DNA of 64,000 nt, taken from contig CAWJJG010000002.1 of assembly GCA_963843085.1 (NCBI GenBank), positions 1 through 64,000 on the forward strand. The letters are read 5' to 3'. Positions 42,618 through 51,280 of the stretch are shown one piece after another (position 1 is the stretch's first letter; every line of letters begins with the position of its first letter). This DNA is from DASUPK01 sp963843085. Its GTDB lineage: Bacteria; Actinomycetota; Thermoleophilia; Solirubrobacterales; 70-9. Under the pieces are notes generated by a model, which was given only the letters and a program-made list of their open reading frames with translations, made no database searches and was not told the DNA's origin. A program made the translations under genes and the position numbers.

Positions 42618-43124
42618 CTAGTCGCGCGGGCTGCAGACGACGACCGGGATCCGCCGGTCGCCCGCCCGCTCCTGGTAGCGCGCGAAACCCGGATAGAACT
42701 CGGTGGCGAGGTCCCAGAGCCGCTGGCGCTGCGCTCCTTCGGCCTCCTCCGCCCGGTAATCGCCCCCGCCGCCCTTGGTCCAGAGCTCGACGTCCGGATT
42801 CGCGGTGACGTTGTGGTACCAGGCCGGGTGATCGCGGTGACCTCCTCGCGACGCGATCAGGATCACGTCGTCGCCATCGGTGAAGTAGGCGAGCGGCGTC
42901 GACCTCCGCTTGCCGCTCCTGGCGCCGGTGTGGGTGAGCAGCACGGTGGGGGCGTTGATCGTCGTCTTCACGCGCCCGCCGGTCGCCCTCATCAGATATG
43001 GGTCGATCTTGTTGCCGACGTTGACGAGGAACCACGTGAACGGCTTCTGGCGCGCCGCCCACGAGAGCGAGCTCATCCAAGGCCCCTTCGGCTTCTTCGG
43101 GTCGTATGAGGGAACTCGGCCCAC
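42618..43124 (-). CDS. deazaflavin (F420)-dependent nitroreductase family protein
   Basis: 168 residues, the length of DDN-like split-barrel oxidoreductases. Conserved: PTVLLTHTGARSGKRRSTPLAYFTDGDDVILIASRGGHRDHPAWYHNV and NPDVELW, the core of the deazaflavin-dependent nitroreductase family of actinobacteria. It would use F420H2 or a flavin; substrate unknown. GTG start with AAGGA 8 nt upstream. Confidence 0.9.
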   Translation of the reverse strand: MGRVPSYDPKKPKGPWMSSLSWAARQKPFTWFLVNVGNKIDPYLMRATGGRVKTTINAPTVLLTHTGARSGKRRSTPLAYFTDGDDVILIASRGGHRDHPAWYHNVTANPDVELWTKGGGGDYRAEEAEGAQRQRLWDLATEFYPGFARYQERAGDRRIPVVVCSPRD

Positions 43125-43173
43125 GTTCAGGATCCTTCCAGCTTCGCCATCAGGTCGCGGCCACAGGCGGCCG

Positions 43174-45462
43174 CTACGAGATCAGCTCACCCAAGCGGGC
43201 CGAGCGCAGCAGCTCGCTGAGGGCCTCAGGCGGCTGGGGCCGGGCGAAGTAGTAGCCCTGCCCGCGGTCGCAGTGGAGGGCCTGGAGCTCGCGGAGCTGC
43301 TCCTCGCGCTCGAGTCCCTCGGCGGTCGCCGTCAGGCCGAGCCCGTGCGCCAGCCCGACGATCGCCGCAACCCCCGCCGAGTCCTCACGCGCGCGCCCCA
43401 GCCCGGCGATGAACGAAGCATCGATCTTGATCGCGTTCAGCCGCGGCAGGCGCTTCAGGCTGCCGAAGGACGAGATCGCGACGCCGAAGTCGTCGATCAG
43501 TAGCCGAATTCCAAGCGCCTCGAGGTCCGGAATCGCTCCGAGCGCCGCCGCCCGGCGATCCATCACGGCTCGCTCGGCGATCTCGAGGCAGATGGAGGAG
43601 GCCGGGAGCTCTGCGTCGGCGATCGCCTGCGCGATCTTGCCGCTCAATCCCGGGTCGGCCAGCCGCCGCTCGCTGATGTTGACCGACACCGTGAGGCGCT
43701 CGGCGTCGGGTAGCTCGCTCCGCCAGCGCGCCGCCTGGAAGCAGGCCTCCCTCATGACCAGGTCGTCGATCTCAGCGATCAAGTCGGATGCCTCCGCGAC
43801 GAAGAGGAACTGCGCCGGTTCGAGCAGGCCGCGCTCGGGGTGCCGCCAGCGGACGAGCGCCTCGGCCCCGGTGATCTCGCCGCTCATCAGGTCCACCTCC
43901 GGCTGGTAGTGGACGACCACCTCGTCATTCGAGACCGCCTCCCGGAGCTCGCGCTCGAGGACTCTCTGGTCGGTCTCGCCTGCCCGCATCCAGGTCTCGA
44001 ACACCGCATAGCGGGACTTCCCGGCGGCCTTCGCCCGGTACATGGCGAGGTCGGCGTCGCCCAGCACCTCGTCCGGCTCCGCGGGCGTTCCGTCGGCCGA
44101 GTAGAGCGCGATGCCGATGCTGGCGGCCTGTGTGATCGTCCTGCCCTGCACGTCGATCGGCTTGCCCATTGCGTCGATGACGCGGTCGGCGATCGTTCTC
44201 ACCGCGCGCTCCCCCAGGTCCTCGCAGAGCAGCGCGAACTCGTCGCCGCCGAGGCGGGCCAGGGTGTCGCCGGCGCGCAGGAGCCGCTCGAGGCGCCGGG
44301 CGACCTCGATCAGGACCTGGTCGCCCGCGGCGTGGCCGAGGGTGTCGTTGACCAGCTTGAAGGCGTCGAGGTCGATGTAGACGATCGCGTAGCCCGCTGT
44401 GCCGCGGCGGCTACCCGCCATCCGGACCCGGTCGGCGAAGAGCGTCCGGTTGGGCAGCCCCGTGAGGGAGTCGTGGAGCGCCTGGCGGGTGAGCCGCTCC
44501 TCGGACTCCTTGCGCTCGGAGATGTCCTCCATCTGGCTGAGCAGGTAGGTGAACGCACCCTCGCCGTCGTAGACCGGCGAGACGTTCAGCGAGATCCAGA
44601 CCGGATGCCCCTGCGCGTGGACGTAGCGCTTCTCGGTCCGGTAGCCGTAACGCTCGCCGTCGACCAGGTCCCGGAGCGCATCGAGGTCGGCGTCGACGTC
44701 ATCGGGGTGCGTGATCTCGCTGAAGGTCCGGCCGAGCAGCTCGTGGTCGGGGTAGCCGGTGATCTCGGACAGCGCGCGGTTGACGCGCTGGAAGCGGCCG
44801 CCGGTCGAGACCAGCGCCATCCCAACCTGACTGTCGTCGAAGGCCTTGCGGAAGAGCTCCTCGGTCTCCCCGAGCTCGGTCCTGGTCCGGCGCAGCGCGA
44901 GGACGAGAGCGTGGATGGCCGGGCCGACCGTCGCGGCCAGCACGACGGCCACGATCACTCGCTGGACCTGCTCCCCGTCGTACCCGCCCTGCCCGGGCAG
45001 GACCATCGGGAGCAGCAGGGTGACGGCCATCGCGACGATCGACACGGCCAGCTCCCGGCCGGTGCCGTAGATCGCGAACCAGCTGATCGGGATCGCGAGC
45101 AGCGGGTCGAAGCCAGTCGGGCCGCCGCCGCTCGCATCGCGGAGCAGCGCGAGGATCACGAAGTAGGCGAGGGGCGGGATCGCCTGAGTCCACGCCGGGA
45201 GGCGCTCCCAGGGCAAGAGCAGCACGGACCCGATGATGAGCGGGGCCATGCCGGCGGCGATCGCCACCCGCGGATCGGCATACGACAACCCGGCGACCGG
45301 CACGAGCGCGAATGGAACCAGGCCGGCCGCCACGAACGGCGCGATCCGCCAGGCCACGTGGGCGCCCTCGAAGAAGCGACCCGGCTCGACCTCGAGGCCG
45401 ATGACGCGCGAGGAGCCGCGATCGCTCTGCTGGCCCGGTGCGGCGAATGGTCGGTGGCTCAC
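43174..45462 (-). CDS. membrane PAS-GGDEF-EAL c-di-GMP protein
   Basis: 762 residues. About seven hydrophobic helices (35-185), a PAS domain (~200-320; FDDSQVGMALVSTGGRFQRVN, HPDDV), GGDEF domain (~330-490; GGDEF at 405-409, DSLTGLPNR) and EAL domain (~505-755; EAL at 534-536, LEIAE, DDFG, KIDASF, AEGLE). Both catalytic signatures look intact apart from conservative changes, so it may synthesise and hydrolyse c-di-GMP. GTG start with GAGG 6 nt upstream. A perfect palindrome lies in its upstream region. Confidence 0.93.
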   Translation of the reverse strand: MSHRPFAAPGQQSDRGSSRVIGLEVEPGRFFEGAHVAWRIAPFVAAGLVPFALVPVAGLSYADPRVAIAAGMAPLIIGSVLLLPWERLPAWTQAIPPLAYFVILALLRDASGGGPTGFDPLLAIPISWFAIYGTGRELAVSIVAMAVTLLLPMVLPGQGGYDGEQVQRVIVAVVLAATVGPAIHALVLALRRTRTELGETEELFRKAFDDSQVGMALVSTGGRFQRVNRALSEITGYPDHELLGRTFSEITHPDDVDADLDALRDLVDGERYGYRTEKRYVHAQGHPVWISLNVSPVYDGEGAFTYLLSQMEDISERKESEERLTRQALHDSLTGLPNRTLFADRVRMAGSRRGTAGYAIVYIDLDAFKLVNDTLGHAAGDQVLIEVARRLERLLRAGDTLARLGGDEFALLCEDLGERAVRTIADRVIDAMGKPIDVQGRTITQAASIGIALYSADGTPAEPDEVLGDADLAMYRAKAAGKSRYAVFETWMRAGETDQRVLERELREAVSNDEVVVHYQPEVDLMSGEITGAEALVRWRHPERGLLEPAQFLFVAEASDLIAEIDDLVMREACFQAARWRSELPDAERLTVSVNISERRLADPGLSGKIAQAIADAELPASSICLEIAERAVMDRRAAALGAIPDLEALGIRLLIDDFGVAISSFGSLKRLPRLNAIKIDASFIAGLGRAREDSAGVAAIVGLAHGLGLTATAEGLEREEQLRELQALHCDRGQGYYFARPQPPEALSELLRSARLGELIS

Positions 45463-45766
45463 TCTCCGTCCTCTCTCGAAGTCCCCCTTCGAGCCCCAAC
45501 AGGAAGCGAAGCGGCCGGAACCTTCCCCTGGGAGACGGTCGACCGTAGACCCACGCGCCGGGCGTGAAAAGACCTCTATTCGGTACCGAACGTCCGTTGG
45601 ACGTTCGTTCTAGCGGCCACCAGGCCGCTCCACTTCATCAGACGGGTCGCGCTTACGCGCGCCCTCGCATCAAGGGCGAAGCCCGAAGCGGCTTGTGTGG
45701 GGCGGCCGCTTGTGGCCACGACCTGACGGCGCCTGCCGGAGGCCGCGACCTGATGGCGAAGCCGTA
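45463..45766. other. 304-nt intergenic region with a 21-nt perfect palindrome
   Basis: No reading frame here is convincing. At 45587-45607 the arms CGAACGTCC and GGACGTTCG flank GTT; a second small palindrome CGGTACCG precedes it. The left half (CGAAC-N4-GTTGG) is one base from the CGAAC-N4-GTTCG form of actinobacterial and Bacillus SOS boxes. It lies about 125 nt before the PAS-GGDEF-EAL start. The rest (45608-45766) holds nothing I recognise. Confidence 0.5.
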
Positions 45767-46984
45767 TCAGGGGAACGTTTTCCCCTCGCCGCGGTAGGTG
45801 GGCACCTCGTCCCGGATGGTGTTGCCGGTGATCAACAGGAGGCGATCAAAGCGCTCGCTGAGCTCGCCCGCGCGGAGATCGCGGAAGTAGACGCGATCTC
45901 CGATTGTGAGCTCCTTGGGAGACCTCTGCGGGAACGCGCGCCGAGCCCTCTCGGGGACGGCATCGACGCCGGAGGATCGGGTGACCGGGAGCGCGAACAT
46001 CGCGGCCGGACGGGGCCGGAAGGAGCGGTGGTGATCGAGCTGCACGGGGGCTTGGAAGCCCGACCCGGCTCCGATCTCGGTGACGGCCCATTCGGCCGCG
46101 GTCGTCTCGATCGAGCCGGTGCCTCCACCGACGACGAACTCGAGCTGCGCGACGCCGGCGAGGGCGCTGACGATCTCGGCTCGGCGCTCCTCCACGTCCT
46201 TCGCGGAGGCGGCCTGCATCCGCCTGACGAGCAGGTTGGTGATCGCCTTCCCGGGCACGTTGTCGCCGATCGCGGCGATCTGCGATTCGTACGCCCGGAC
46301 CCCGACCAGCCTGCTCCGGTCCCGCTGGTCGATCTCCTGGGCCAGGGCGACCGCCTGGTCGGCGGTCCGGAGTGGCGAGCGGCGCGCGCCGACCTTGACG
46401 ATCCCGCCCAGCGGCCACCAGGAGAGATCGATGTCGATCGCGACGCGGATCGGGGCGACGAAGGACGCGGCCGCCTCCTCGATCAGGTCGAGGTGCTCCG
46501 TGCTGTCGACCATGACCACCGGCGCCTCGTCGGGGTCCTCGGAGGTGATGCGCGCGAGCCGCGTCAGGCAGGCGCGGTCGGCCGTCGGGCGAGCGAGGAC
46601 GAGGTCACGAAGGCCGCGCTCCCAGAGCCACAGGGTCTCGGGGAGGGAGTAGGTGAGCGTGCCCTGGAAGCCGGGGTCCAGATCGAGGAGCCGCTCCAGC
46701 ACGGGGCGCGAGCGGATTGCGTGGCTGGCGATTCGGATCGGCTTGCCGCGAGAGCGCCGCAGCATGTCGGCGGCGTTCGCCCAGACCGCGTCGAGGTCGA
46801 GGAAGGCGAACGGCGCCTGCCGGCCGCCGAAGATCGCCTCGAAGCGCTCGTGGGCCTCCAGCGGAGTGGGCAGCGGCAGCGGCGTCGGAGTGTCGATCGC
46901 CGAGATCGGCCGCGTCTCCTCGTCGACCGGCGGCGTGGCGATCGGGTTCTCCTGTGGAGTCGGCTTCTCTTGAGTAGTGGGCAT
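45767..46984 (-). CDS. alanine racemase-fold (amino-acid deaminase/D-threonine aldolase-like) protein lacking the PLP lysine
   Basis: 405 residues from ATG 46984. A Pro/Thr-rich N-terminal ~40 residues precede a PLP-barrel of the alanine-racemase N-terminal type: APFAFLDLDAVWANAADML, then KPIRIASHAIRSRPVLERLL. Active relatives have Lys where His88 stands (usually RIASKSVRS). The C-terminal beta domain carries GGTGS and the LDHH region. Without the lysine, Schiff-base PLP chemistry would fail, though binding may persist. Leaderless-type start: TAGGCT (46998-46993) is 8 nt upstream. Confidence 0.78.
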   Translation of the reverse strand: MPTTQEKPTPQENPIATPPVDEETRPISAIDTPTPLPLPTPLEAHERFEAIFGGRQAPFAFLDLDAVWANAADMLRRSRGKPIRIASHAIRSRPVLERLLDLDPGFQGTLTYSLPETLWLWERGLRDLVLARPTADRACLTRLARITSEDPDEAPVVMVDSTEHLDLIEEAAASFVAPIRVAIDIDLSWWPLGGIVKVGARRSPLRTADQAVALAQEIDQRDRSRLVGVRAYESQIAAIGDNVPGKAITNLLVRRMQAASAKDVEERRAEIVSALAGVAQLEFVVGGGTGSIETTAAEWAVTEIGAGSGFQAPVQLDHHRSFRPRPAAMFALPVTRSSGVDAVPERARRAFPQRSPKELTIGDRVYFRDLRAGELSERFDRLLLITGNTIRDEVPTYRGEGKTFP

Positions 46985-46992
46985 TCCGATCC

Positions 46993-46998
46993 AGCCTA
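46993..46998 (-). promoter_or_regulatory. -10 box (TAGGCT) of a leaderless transcript
   Basis: TAGGCT on the minus strand precedes the ATG at 46984 by 8 nt, in the 35-nt gap between this gene and the divergent tRNA-Ser. Confidence 0.45.
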
Positions 46999-47019
46999 CA
47001 ATCGTGCCGCGGTTCCCCC

Positions 47020-47109
47020 GGAGAGGTGGCCGAGCGGCTGAAGGCACTCGCCTGCTAAGCGAGTAGGGGGCTAATAGCTCTCTCGAGGGTTCGAATCCCT
47101 CCCTCTCCG
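47020..47109 (+). tRNA. tRNA-Ser(GCT)
   Basis: 90 nt. Acceptor GGAGAGG/CCTCTCC; anticodon stem CTCGC/GCGAG with loop CTGCTAA giving anticodon GCT; a long variable arm and T loop GTTCGAATC. CCA is not encoded. The L,D-transpeptidase ATG follows only 5 nt downstream. Confidence 0.96.
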
Positions 47110-47114
47110 CTCTG

Positions 47115-47852
47115 ATGGGCTTCCTCGCGCTGATTGCTGCGCTGGCGCTCGCAGCCTCCTCCGGAACCGGGAATTCGGCCGTCGAGGCGCTGCGGGCGAG
47201 CGTTCCGCTGCCGCAGGTGCGGATCGATCCCCCGCAGCCGAAGGTGAAGGGTCCGAGCTTCCCGATCGCAACCGTCAGGCCGGGCCATCGAATCGCCCTG
47301 CACGCCTCGCCGGGGGGCCGGGTCATCGCTCGCTCCGGGGACCGCACCGACTTCGGATCCGTGCGCGTCTTCTGGATCGAACAGGTCCGGAGCGGCTGGT
47401 TCGGCGTCCCGGCCCCAGAGCTGCCCGACGGCGAGCTGGCCTGGATCCGGGACGATCGCTTCGCCCTCGACGTGTCGCAGACCCACTTCTGGATCGACGC
47501 GGACGTCTCGCGCGAGATCCTCGAGCTCCACTACGGAGACCGGGTCCTCGACCGGTTCCCGGTCACGGTCGGCTCCCCGGCCTCGCCGACGCCGCTCGGC
47601 GACTACTCGGTCACGGACGGGCTGGTCGGCAAGGGCCTCGGGCCCTGGTACGGGTGCTGCGCCCTGGCCCTCTCCGGGCATCAGCCGAACCTGCCGCCGG
47701 GATGGATCGGGGGAAACCGCATGGCGATCCACGGGACGTCGGGCTCGATCGGCGGCGCGAACTCGCATGGCTGCCTGCGTGCCTCCGACCCGGACATGAT
47801 CTCCCTGTTCGCCCGCGTCCCGCTGGGCGCGCCGGTCTTCATCCACCCCTAG
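47115..47852 (+). CDS. L,D-transpeptidase (YkuD domain)
   Basis: 245 residues: signal peptide (1-20), an SH3-like middle region and a C-terminal YkuD domain. The catalytic signature HG-x-SGSIGGANSHGCLR is complete, with nucleophile Cys in SHGC. It forms 3-3 peptidoglycan cross-links in the envelope. The ATG lies 5 nt after the tRNA-Ser 3' end, so tRNA and mRNA may share a transcript; no separate promoter fits between them. Confidence 0.92.
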   Translation: MGFLALIAALALAASSGTGNSAVEALRASVPLPQVRIDPPQPKVKGPSFPIATVRPGHRIALHASPGGRVIARSGDRTDFGSVRVFWIEQVRSGWFGVPAPELPDGELAWIRDDRFALDVSQTHFWIDADVSREILELHYGDRVLDRFPVTVGSPASPTPLGDYSVTDGLVGKGLGPWYGCCALALSGHQPNLPPGWIGGNRMAIHGTSGSIGGANSHGCLRASDPDMISLFARVPLGAPVFIHP

Positions 47853-47920
47853 GGACGAACCCCAGCAGTGAAGGGGGAGGGAGCAGGGGTCCGTGGCGAT
47901 CTGGGGTCGTATATCGACCA

Positions 47921-49429
47921 CTAACCGCCACGGTTGCGGCGTCGCAGCCTCCGCTTGCGCCTGGAGGGCGGCTTCTTGGCGGAGGCATCCCTCTTCAGTG
48001 CCGCTTTTCGTGCCTTCGGCTTGACCCGCGGCTTCGCTTTCGCCCGAGGCACCGGCTGCTCTCGCAGCGCCTCGCGCAGGGCGGTGGCGAGGTCGTCGAG
48101 GTCGGCCACCACGTCGTGATCTCCCGCCAGGCCGAAGAAGACCCGGCCGTCGTAGCTCATCATCCCGATCGAGAGGGCGTGGTTCTGCGGCGAGAGCGGG
48201 ACGAACGGATAGATCTCCCTGATCTGGCGCCCGAGCAGGTAGAGGGGTCGTTGGGGCCCGGGAACGTTGGAGACGACGAGGTTGAAGACCAGGGGCCGCG
48301 CCATCCCTCGCGAGAGCAGCCGGTTGATCGTCGGAGGGGCCCAGCCGGTCGCCTCGATCAGCAGGGAGGCCGCCCGGGCGTTGTCGGACTCCTTCAGCCG
48401 CCGGGTCTCGTCGCGCAGCTGCTCGAGCCGCTTCCGCGGATCGGGCTCGGCGAGCGGCAGGCGGACCATGATCGTAGAGATGCGGTTGCCGAGCTCACCC
48501 TTTTCGTTCGGGCGGCGGATGCTCACCGGCACCAGCGCGACGAGATAGTCGGGAACCTTGTCGCCCCGCCCCTCGAGGTAGCGGCACAGCGCGCCGGCCG
48601 CGACCGAGAGCAGCACGTCGTTGACTGTCGATTCCTCGGCGATGGCTCGGGCGCGCTTCAGGCGGTCGAGGTCGGTGCGCGCCCAGGCGACCCGCCTGTC
48701 CCGGCCGATCCTCACGTTGAGCGAGCTGCGCGGAACCTGCGGGCCTCCCGAAGCGAGGCCGGTGAACGCCTCCGCGGTCCGCAGCACCCGCCCGGCGGTC
48801 TGGCCCGGGGTGGTGACCGCAGTTCGCGCCGCTCGCCCGGCTGCCCGGAGCGGCTTGCGGACGCGCTCGGAGGCGGCCTGGGTGAGCAGCATCGTCGGGC
48901 TGGGCTCGTCCGGGTCCCAGGGCTTCTCGGGCGCCCTGATCCGGGTGCCGCGCTTGCTGGTGTCGAGCAGGATCGTGCCGACGTCCACAGCCGCCACCCC
49001 GTCCACCAGGGCGTGATGGGTCTTCGAGATGTAGGCGTGCCGGCCGGCGAGGCCCTCGACCATGTAGAGCTGCCAGAGGGGGCGCTCCATGTCGAGGGGC
49101 TCCGACATGACGCGGCCGACAATGTCCCGCAGCTGGTCGAGGCGGCCCGGCCGCGGCACCGACACGTGGCGGACGTGGCGCCTGACGTCGAACTGCGGAT
49201 CGTCGCCCCAGACCGGGTTCTCGATGCCGAGCGGGATCCGCACGATTCGCTGCCGAAAGCGAGGCACGAGCAGCAGCCTCTTCTCGACGTGCGCAACCAG
49301 CTGGTCGTAGGTCGGGGCCGCTCCCTCGACGATGATCGTCGCGCCGACGTGCACATGGATCGGCCCGCGCTCGGCGTTCAGGTTCGACATGTCCGATCCG
49401 GAGAGTCGCTGTGGGGCCCTGGCCGCCAA
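47921..49429 (-). CDS. wax ester synthase/diacylglycerol acyltransferase (WS/DGAT) family protein
   Basis: 502 residues. The catalytic HHALVDG (HHxxxDG) is intact; PLWQLYMVEGL, NDVLLSVAAGALCRYL and NLVVSNVPGP are family landmarks. It esterifies acyl-CoA to alcohols or diacylglycerol for storage lipids. Start: TTG at 49429 restores the family's N-terminal LSGSD motif and lies 7 nt after TAGTCT; ATG 49390 would omit it. The C-terminal ~50 residues are Lys/Arg-rich and may bind lipid surfaces. Confidence 0.9.
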   Translation of the reverse strand: MAARAPQRLSGSDMSNLNAERGPIHVHVGATIIVEGAAPTYDQLVAHVEKRLLLVPRFRQRIVRIPLGIENPVWGDDPQFDVRRHVRHVSVPRPGRLDQLRDIVGRVMSEPLDMERPLWQLYMVEGLAGRHAYISKTHHALVDGVAAVDVGTILLDTSKRGTRIRAPEKPWDPDEPSPTMLLTQAASERVRKPLRAAGRAARTAVTTPGQTAGRVLRTAEAFTGLASGGPQVPRSSLNVRIGRDRRVAWARTDLDRLKRARAIAEESTVNDVLLSVAAGALCRYLEGRGDKVPDYLVALVPVSIRRPNEKGELGNRISTIMVRLPLAEPDPRKRLEQLRDETRRLKESDNARAASLLIEATGWAPPTINRLLSRGMARPLVFNLVVSNVPGPQRPLYLLGRQIREIYPFVPLSPQNHALSIGMMSYDGRVFFGLAGDHDVVADLDDLATALREALREQPVPRAKAKPRVKPKARKAALKRDASAKKPPSRRKRRLRRRNRGG

Positions 49430-49436
49430 GCGGGCG

Positions 49437-49442
49437 AGACTA
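49437..49442 (-). promoter_or_regulatory. -10 box (TAGTCT) of the leaderless WS/DGAT transcript
   Basis: TAGTCT on the minus strand, 7 nt before the TTG at 49429, inside the 20-nt gap after the upstream hydroxy-acid dehydrogenase stop. It supports the TTG start over the ATG 13 codons downstream. Confidence 0.5.
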
Positions 49443-49449
49443 GCGGGGG

Positions 49450-50514
49450 CTAAGGGCGGCGCTGGACGTGATCTGCGCTCAGAGCGGACGGCTCGGGGGC
49501 GCCGAGCAGCGCCAGCGCCAGCCGCAGCTCCTCGGCGAGCATCTCGAGCGCGCGGCGGGCGCCGGCCTCGCCGTTCCAGGCCAGCCCCCATAGCGCGGGG
49601 CGGCCGACCAGCACCGCCTCCGCGCCGAGCGCGAGGGCGACGGCGATGTCGGTGCCGCGGCGGATGCCGCCGTCGATCAGGACCGGGATCCGGCCCGCCA
49701 CCGCCTCGACCACCTCGGGCAGGGCGTCGATCGTCGCCGGGGCGTTGTCGAGCTGGCGGCCGCCATGGTTGGAGACCACCACACCGGCCGCGCCGTGCTC
49801 CACGGCGAGAGCCGCGTCCTCGCCCGTGATCAGGCCCTTCACCAGGATCGGCAGCTCGAACTCGGCACAGAGCTGCTCGAGGTCCGTCCACGTGATGGAG
49901 GGATCGACCAGGGCGAAGACCTCGGCCGGTGTGAGGCTGCGGCGCCCGGCGGCAGCCTCGATCGCCGGGGCGCGGATCTCGGCCGGGACCTCGAACCCGG
50001 TGCGGAAATCCCGCTCCCTCCTGCCCGCGTACGGAGCGTCGACGGTGAGCAGGAGCGCCTCGTACCCCGCCTCGGCAGCCTCCTCGACCATCGCCAGCGT
50101 CACCCCCCGATCCCGGAAGCAGTAGACCTGCATCCAGCGCCTGCCGCCGGGCGCCGCATTGGCCACCTCCGCGGCGCGGGTGCTGGTCAGGCTCGACAGG
50201 CACATCACCGTGCCGGCGTCGCGGGCGGCGCGCGCCATCCCGGCCTCGCCGTCCGGATGGGCGAGCAGCTGGAAGGCGACCGGAGCGACCAGGAAGGGAA
50301 CCTCCAGGTCGGTACCGAGGACCGTCGCCCTCGTCGAGACGCCGGAGACGTCGACCAGCACACGCGGACGGAGCTCCCATCCCTCATAGGCCTCGGCGTT
50401 CCGCCGCAGGGTGCGCTCGTCGCCGGCGCCGCCGGCGAAGTAGCCGTGCGCGCCCGGCTCGAGCTTCTCGAATGCAAGTCGTTCGAGATCGGCGATGTTG
50501 ACTGGATCGGAGAC
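49450..50514 (-). CDS. FMN-dependent alpha-hydroxy-acid dehydrogenase, apparently with GTC in the start position
   Basis: 354 residues if read from 50514. Family signatures: YFAGGAGDERTLRRN near the N-terminus, VLVDVSGVST, PILVKGLITGEDA, and VVSNHGGRQLDNAPATI with catalytic His and Arg, then LIDGGIRRGTDIAVALALGA. It oxidises small 2-hydroxy acids (lactate/glycolate type). The homologous N-terminus VSDPVNIADLERLA begins with GTC; a TAG stop lies three codons further upstream and no ATG/GTG/TTG occurs until 50361. A TAGCCT box sits 6 nt before the GTC. Either near-cognate initiation or a damaged start. Confidence 0.82.
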   Translation of the reverse strand, partial: VSDPVNIADLERLAFEKLEPGAHGYFAGGAGDERTLRRNAEAYEGWELRPRVLVDVSGVSTRATVLGTDLEVPFLVAPVAFQLLAHPDGEAGMARAARDAGTVMCLSSLTSTRAAEVANAAPGGRRWMQVYCFRDRGVTLAMVEEAAEAGYEALLLTVDAPYAGRRERDFRTGFEVPAEIRAPAIEAAAGRRSLTPAEVFALVDPSITWTDLEQLCAEFELPILVKGLITGEDAALAVEHGAAGVVVSNHGGRQLDNAPATIDALPEVVEAVAGRIPVLIDGGIRRGTDIAVALALGAEAVLVGRPALWGLAWNGEAGARRALEMLAEELRLALALLGAPEPSALSADHVQRRP

Positions 50515-50520
50515 GCGAGA

Positions 50521-50526
50521 AGGCTA
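50521..50526 (-). promoter_or_regulatory. -10 box (TAGCCT) before the hydroxy-acid dehydrogenase
   Basis: TAGCCT on the minus strand is followed after 6 nt by GTC at 50514, exactly where a leaderless GTG would be expected from the pattern of neighbouring genes. Confidence 0.45.
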
Positions 50527-50604
50527 TTCACAGACCGCCCGACGGGATAGGGTCGGCGCTGGGAGAGGTTGGAGGGGTCAAGAGGGGGACTAGGAGGAGT
50601 TCAG

Positions 50605-51228
50605 ATGAAGTCAGCCCGACTCGCCCCGCTCAGCGGGATTGCGTTCGTGGTGTTGTTGATCGTCGGTCTGGTCGTGGTCTCCGGGAACACGCCCAGCATC
50701 GACGACTCGGCGTCGAAGATCGCGAGCTACTACGGCGATCACCAGGCGAAGGAGACCCTTGCGGTGATCGTGGTCGCGATCTCGGCGGTGGCCCTGGCCA
50801 TTTTCGCGGTCACCCTGCGGAACTTCCTGAGGGACGGGGGAGCCGATGGGACCGTTTGGGCCACGCTGGCCTTGTTCGGAGGAGTTGTCGCGGTCGCTGG
50901 CCTGTTCTTCGCCGGTGCGGTGCATCTCGCGCTGGTGAACGGTGGCGACAAGCACATCAGCCCGGCGGCGATGGTGGCTGTCAACGCGCTCGACTCCGAA
51001 GCTCTGCTCGCGTTCCTCGTGCCGCTCGGGATCATGCTGATCGGCGCGGCGGGCGCGACGCTGAGCGGTGGAGGTGCGCTGCCGAAATGGATGGGCTGGG
51101 TGGCCCTGGTGATCGGAATCGTCTTCTTCACCCCGGCCTTCTTCGTCTCGGTGCTTCTGATGTTCATCTGGATCATCGTCGCGAGCATCCTCATGTATCG
51201 GCGGGCGGGCACACCCGCAACCGCGTAG
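50605..51228 (+). CDS. hypothetical five-helix membrane protein
   Basis: 207 residues from ATG 50605, preceded by AGGAGG with 7-nt spacing. Hydrophobic helices near 12-30, 50-70, 83-107, 130-155 and 163-195. The first extracytoplasmic loop (SGNTPSIDDSASKIASYYGDH) resembles the first loop of DUF4386-like integral proteins; assignment tentative. A good terminator follows the stop. Confidence 0.65.
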   Translation: MKSARLAPLSGIAFVVLLIVGLVVVSGNTPSIDDSASKIASYYGDHQAKETLAVIVVAISAVALAIFAVTLRNFLRDGGADGTVWATLALFGGVVAVAGLFFAGAVHLALVNGGDKHISPAAMVAVNALDSEALLAFLVPLGIMLIGAAGATLSGGGALPKWMGWVALVIGIVFFTPAFFVSVLLMFIWIIVASILMYRRAGTPATA

Positions 51229-51236
51229 CCCTTGCT

Positions 51237-51278
51237 CAGCCCGGCGTCTCCCCGAGGCGCCGGGCTGAGATCCTTTCC
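51237..51278 (+). terminator. rho-independent-type terminator
   Basis: CAGCCCGGCG (51237-51246) pairs perfectly with CGCCGGGCTG (51258-51267), loop 11 nt, followed by AGATCCTTTCC. It ends the membrane-protein transcript 8 nt after the stop codon. Confidence 0.7.
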
Positions 51279-51280
51279 GC

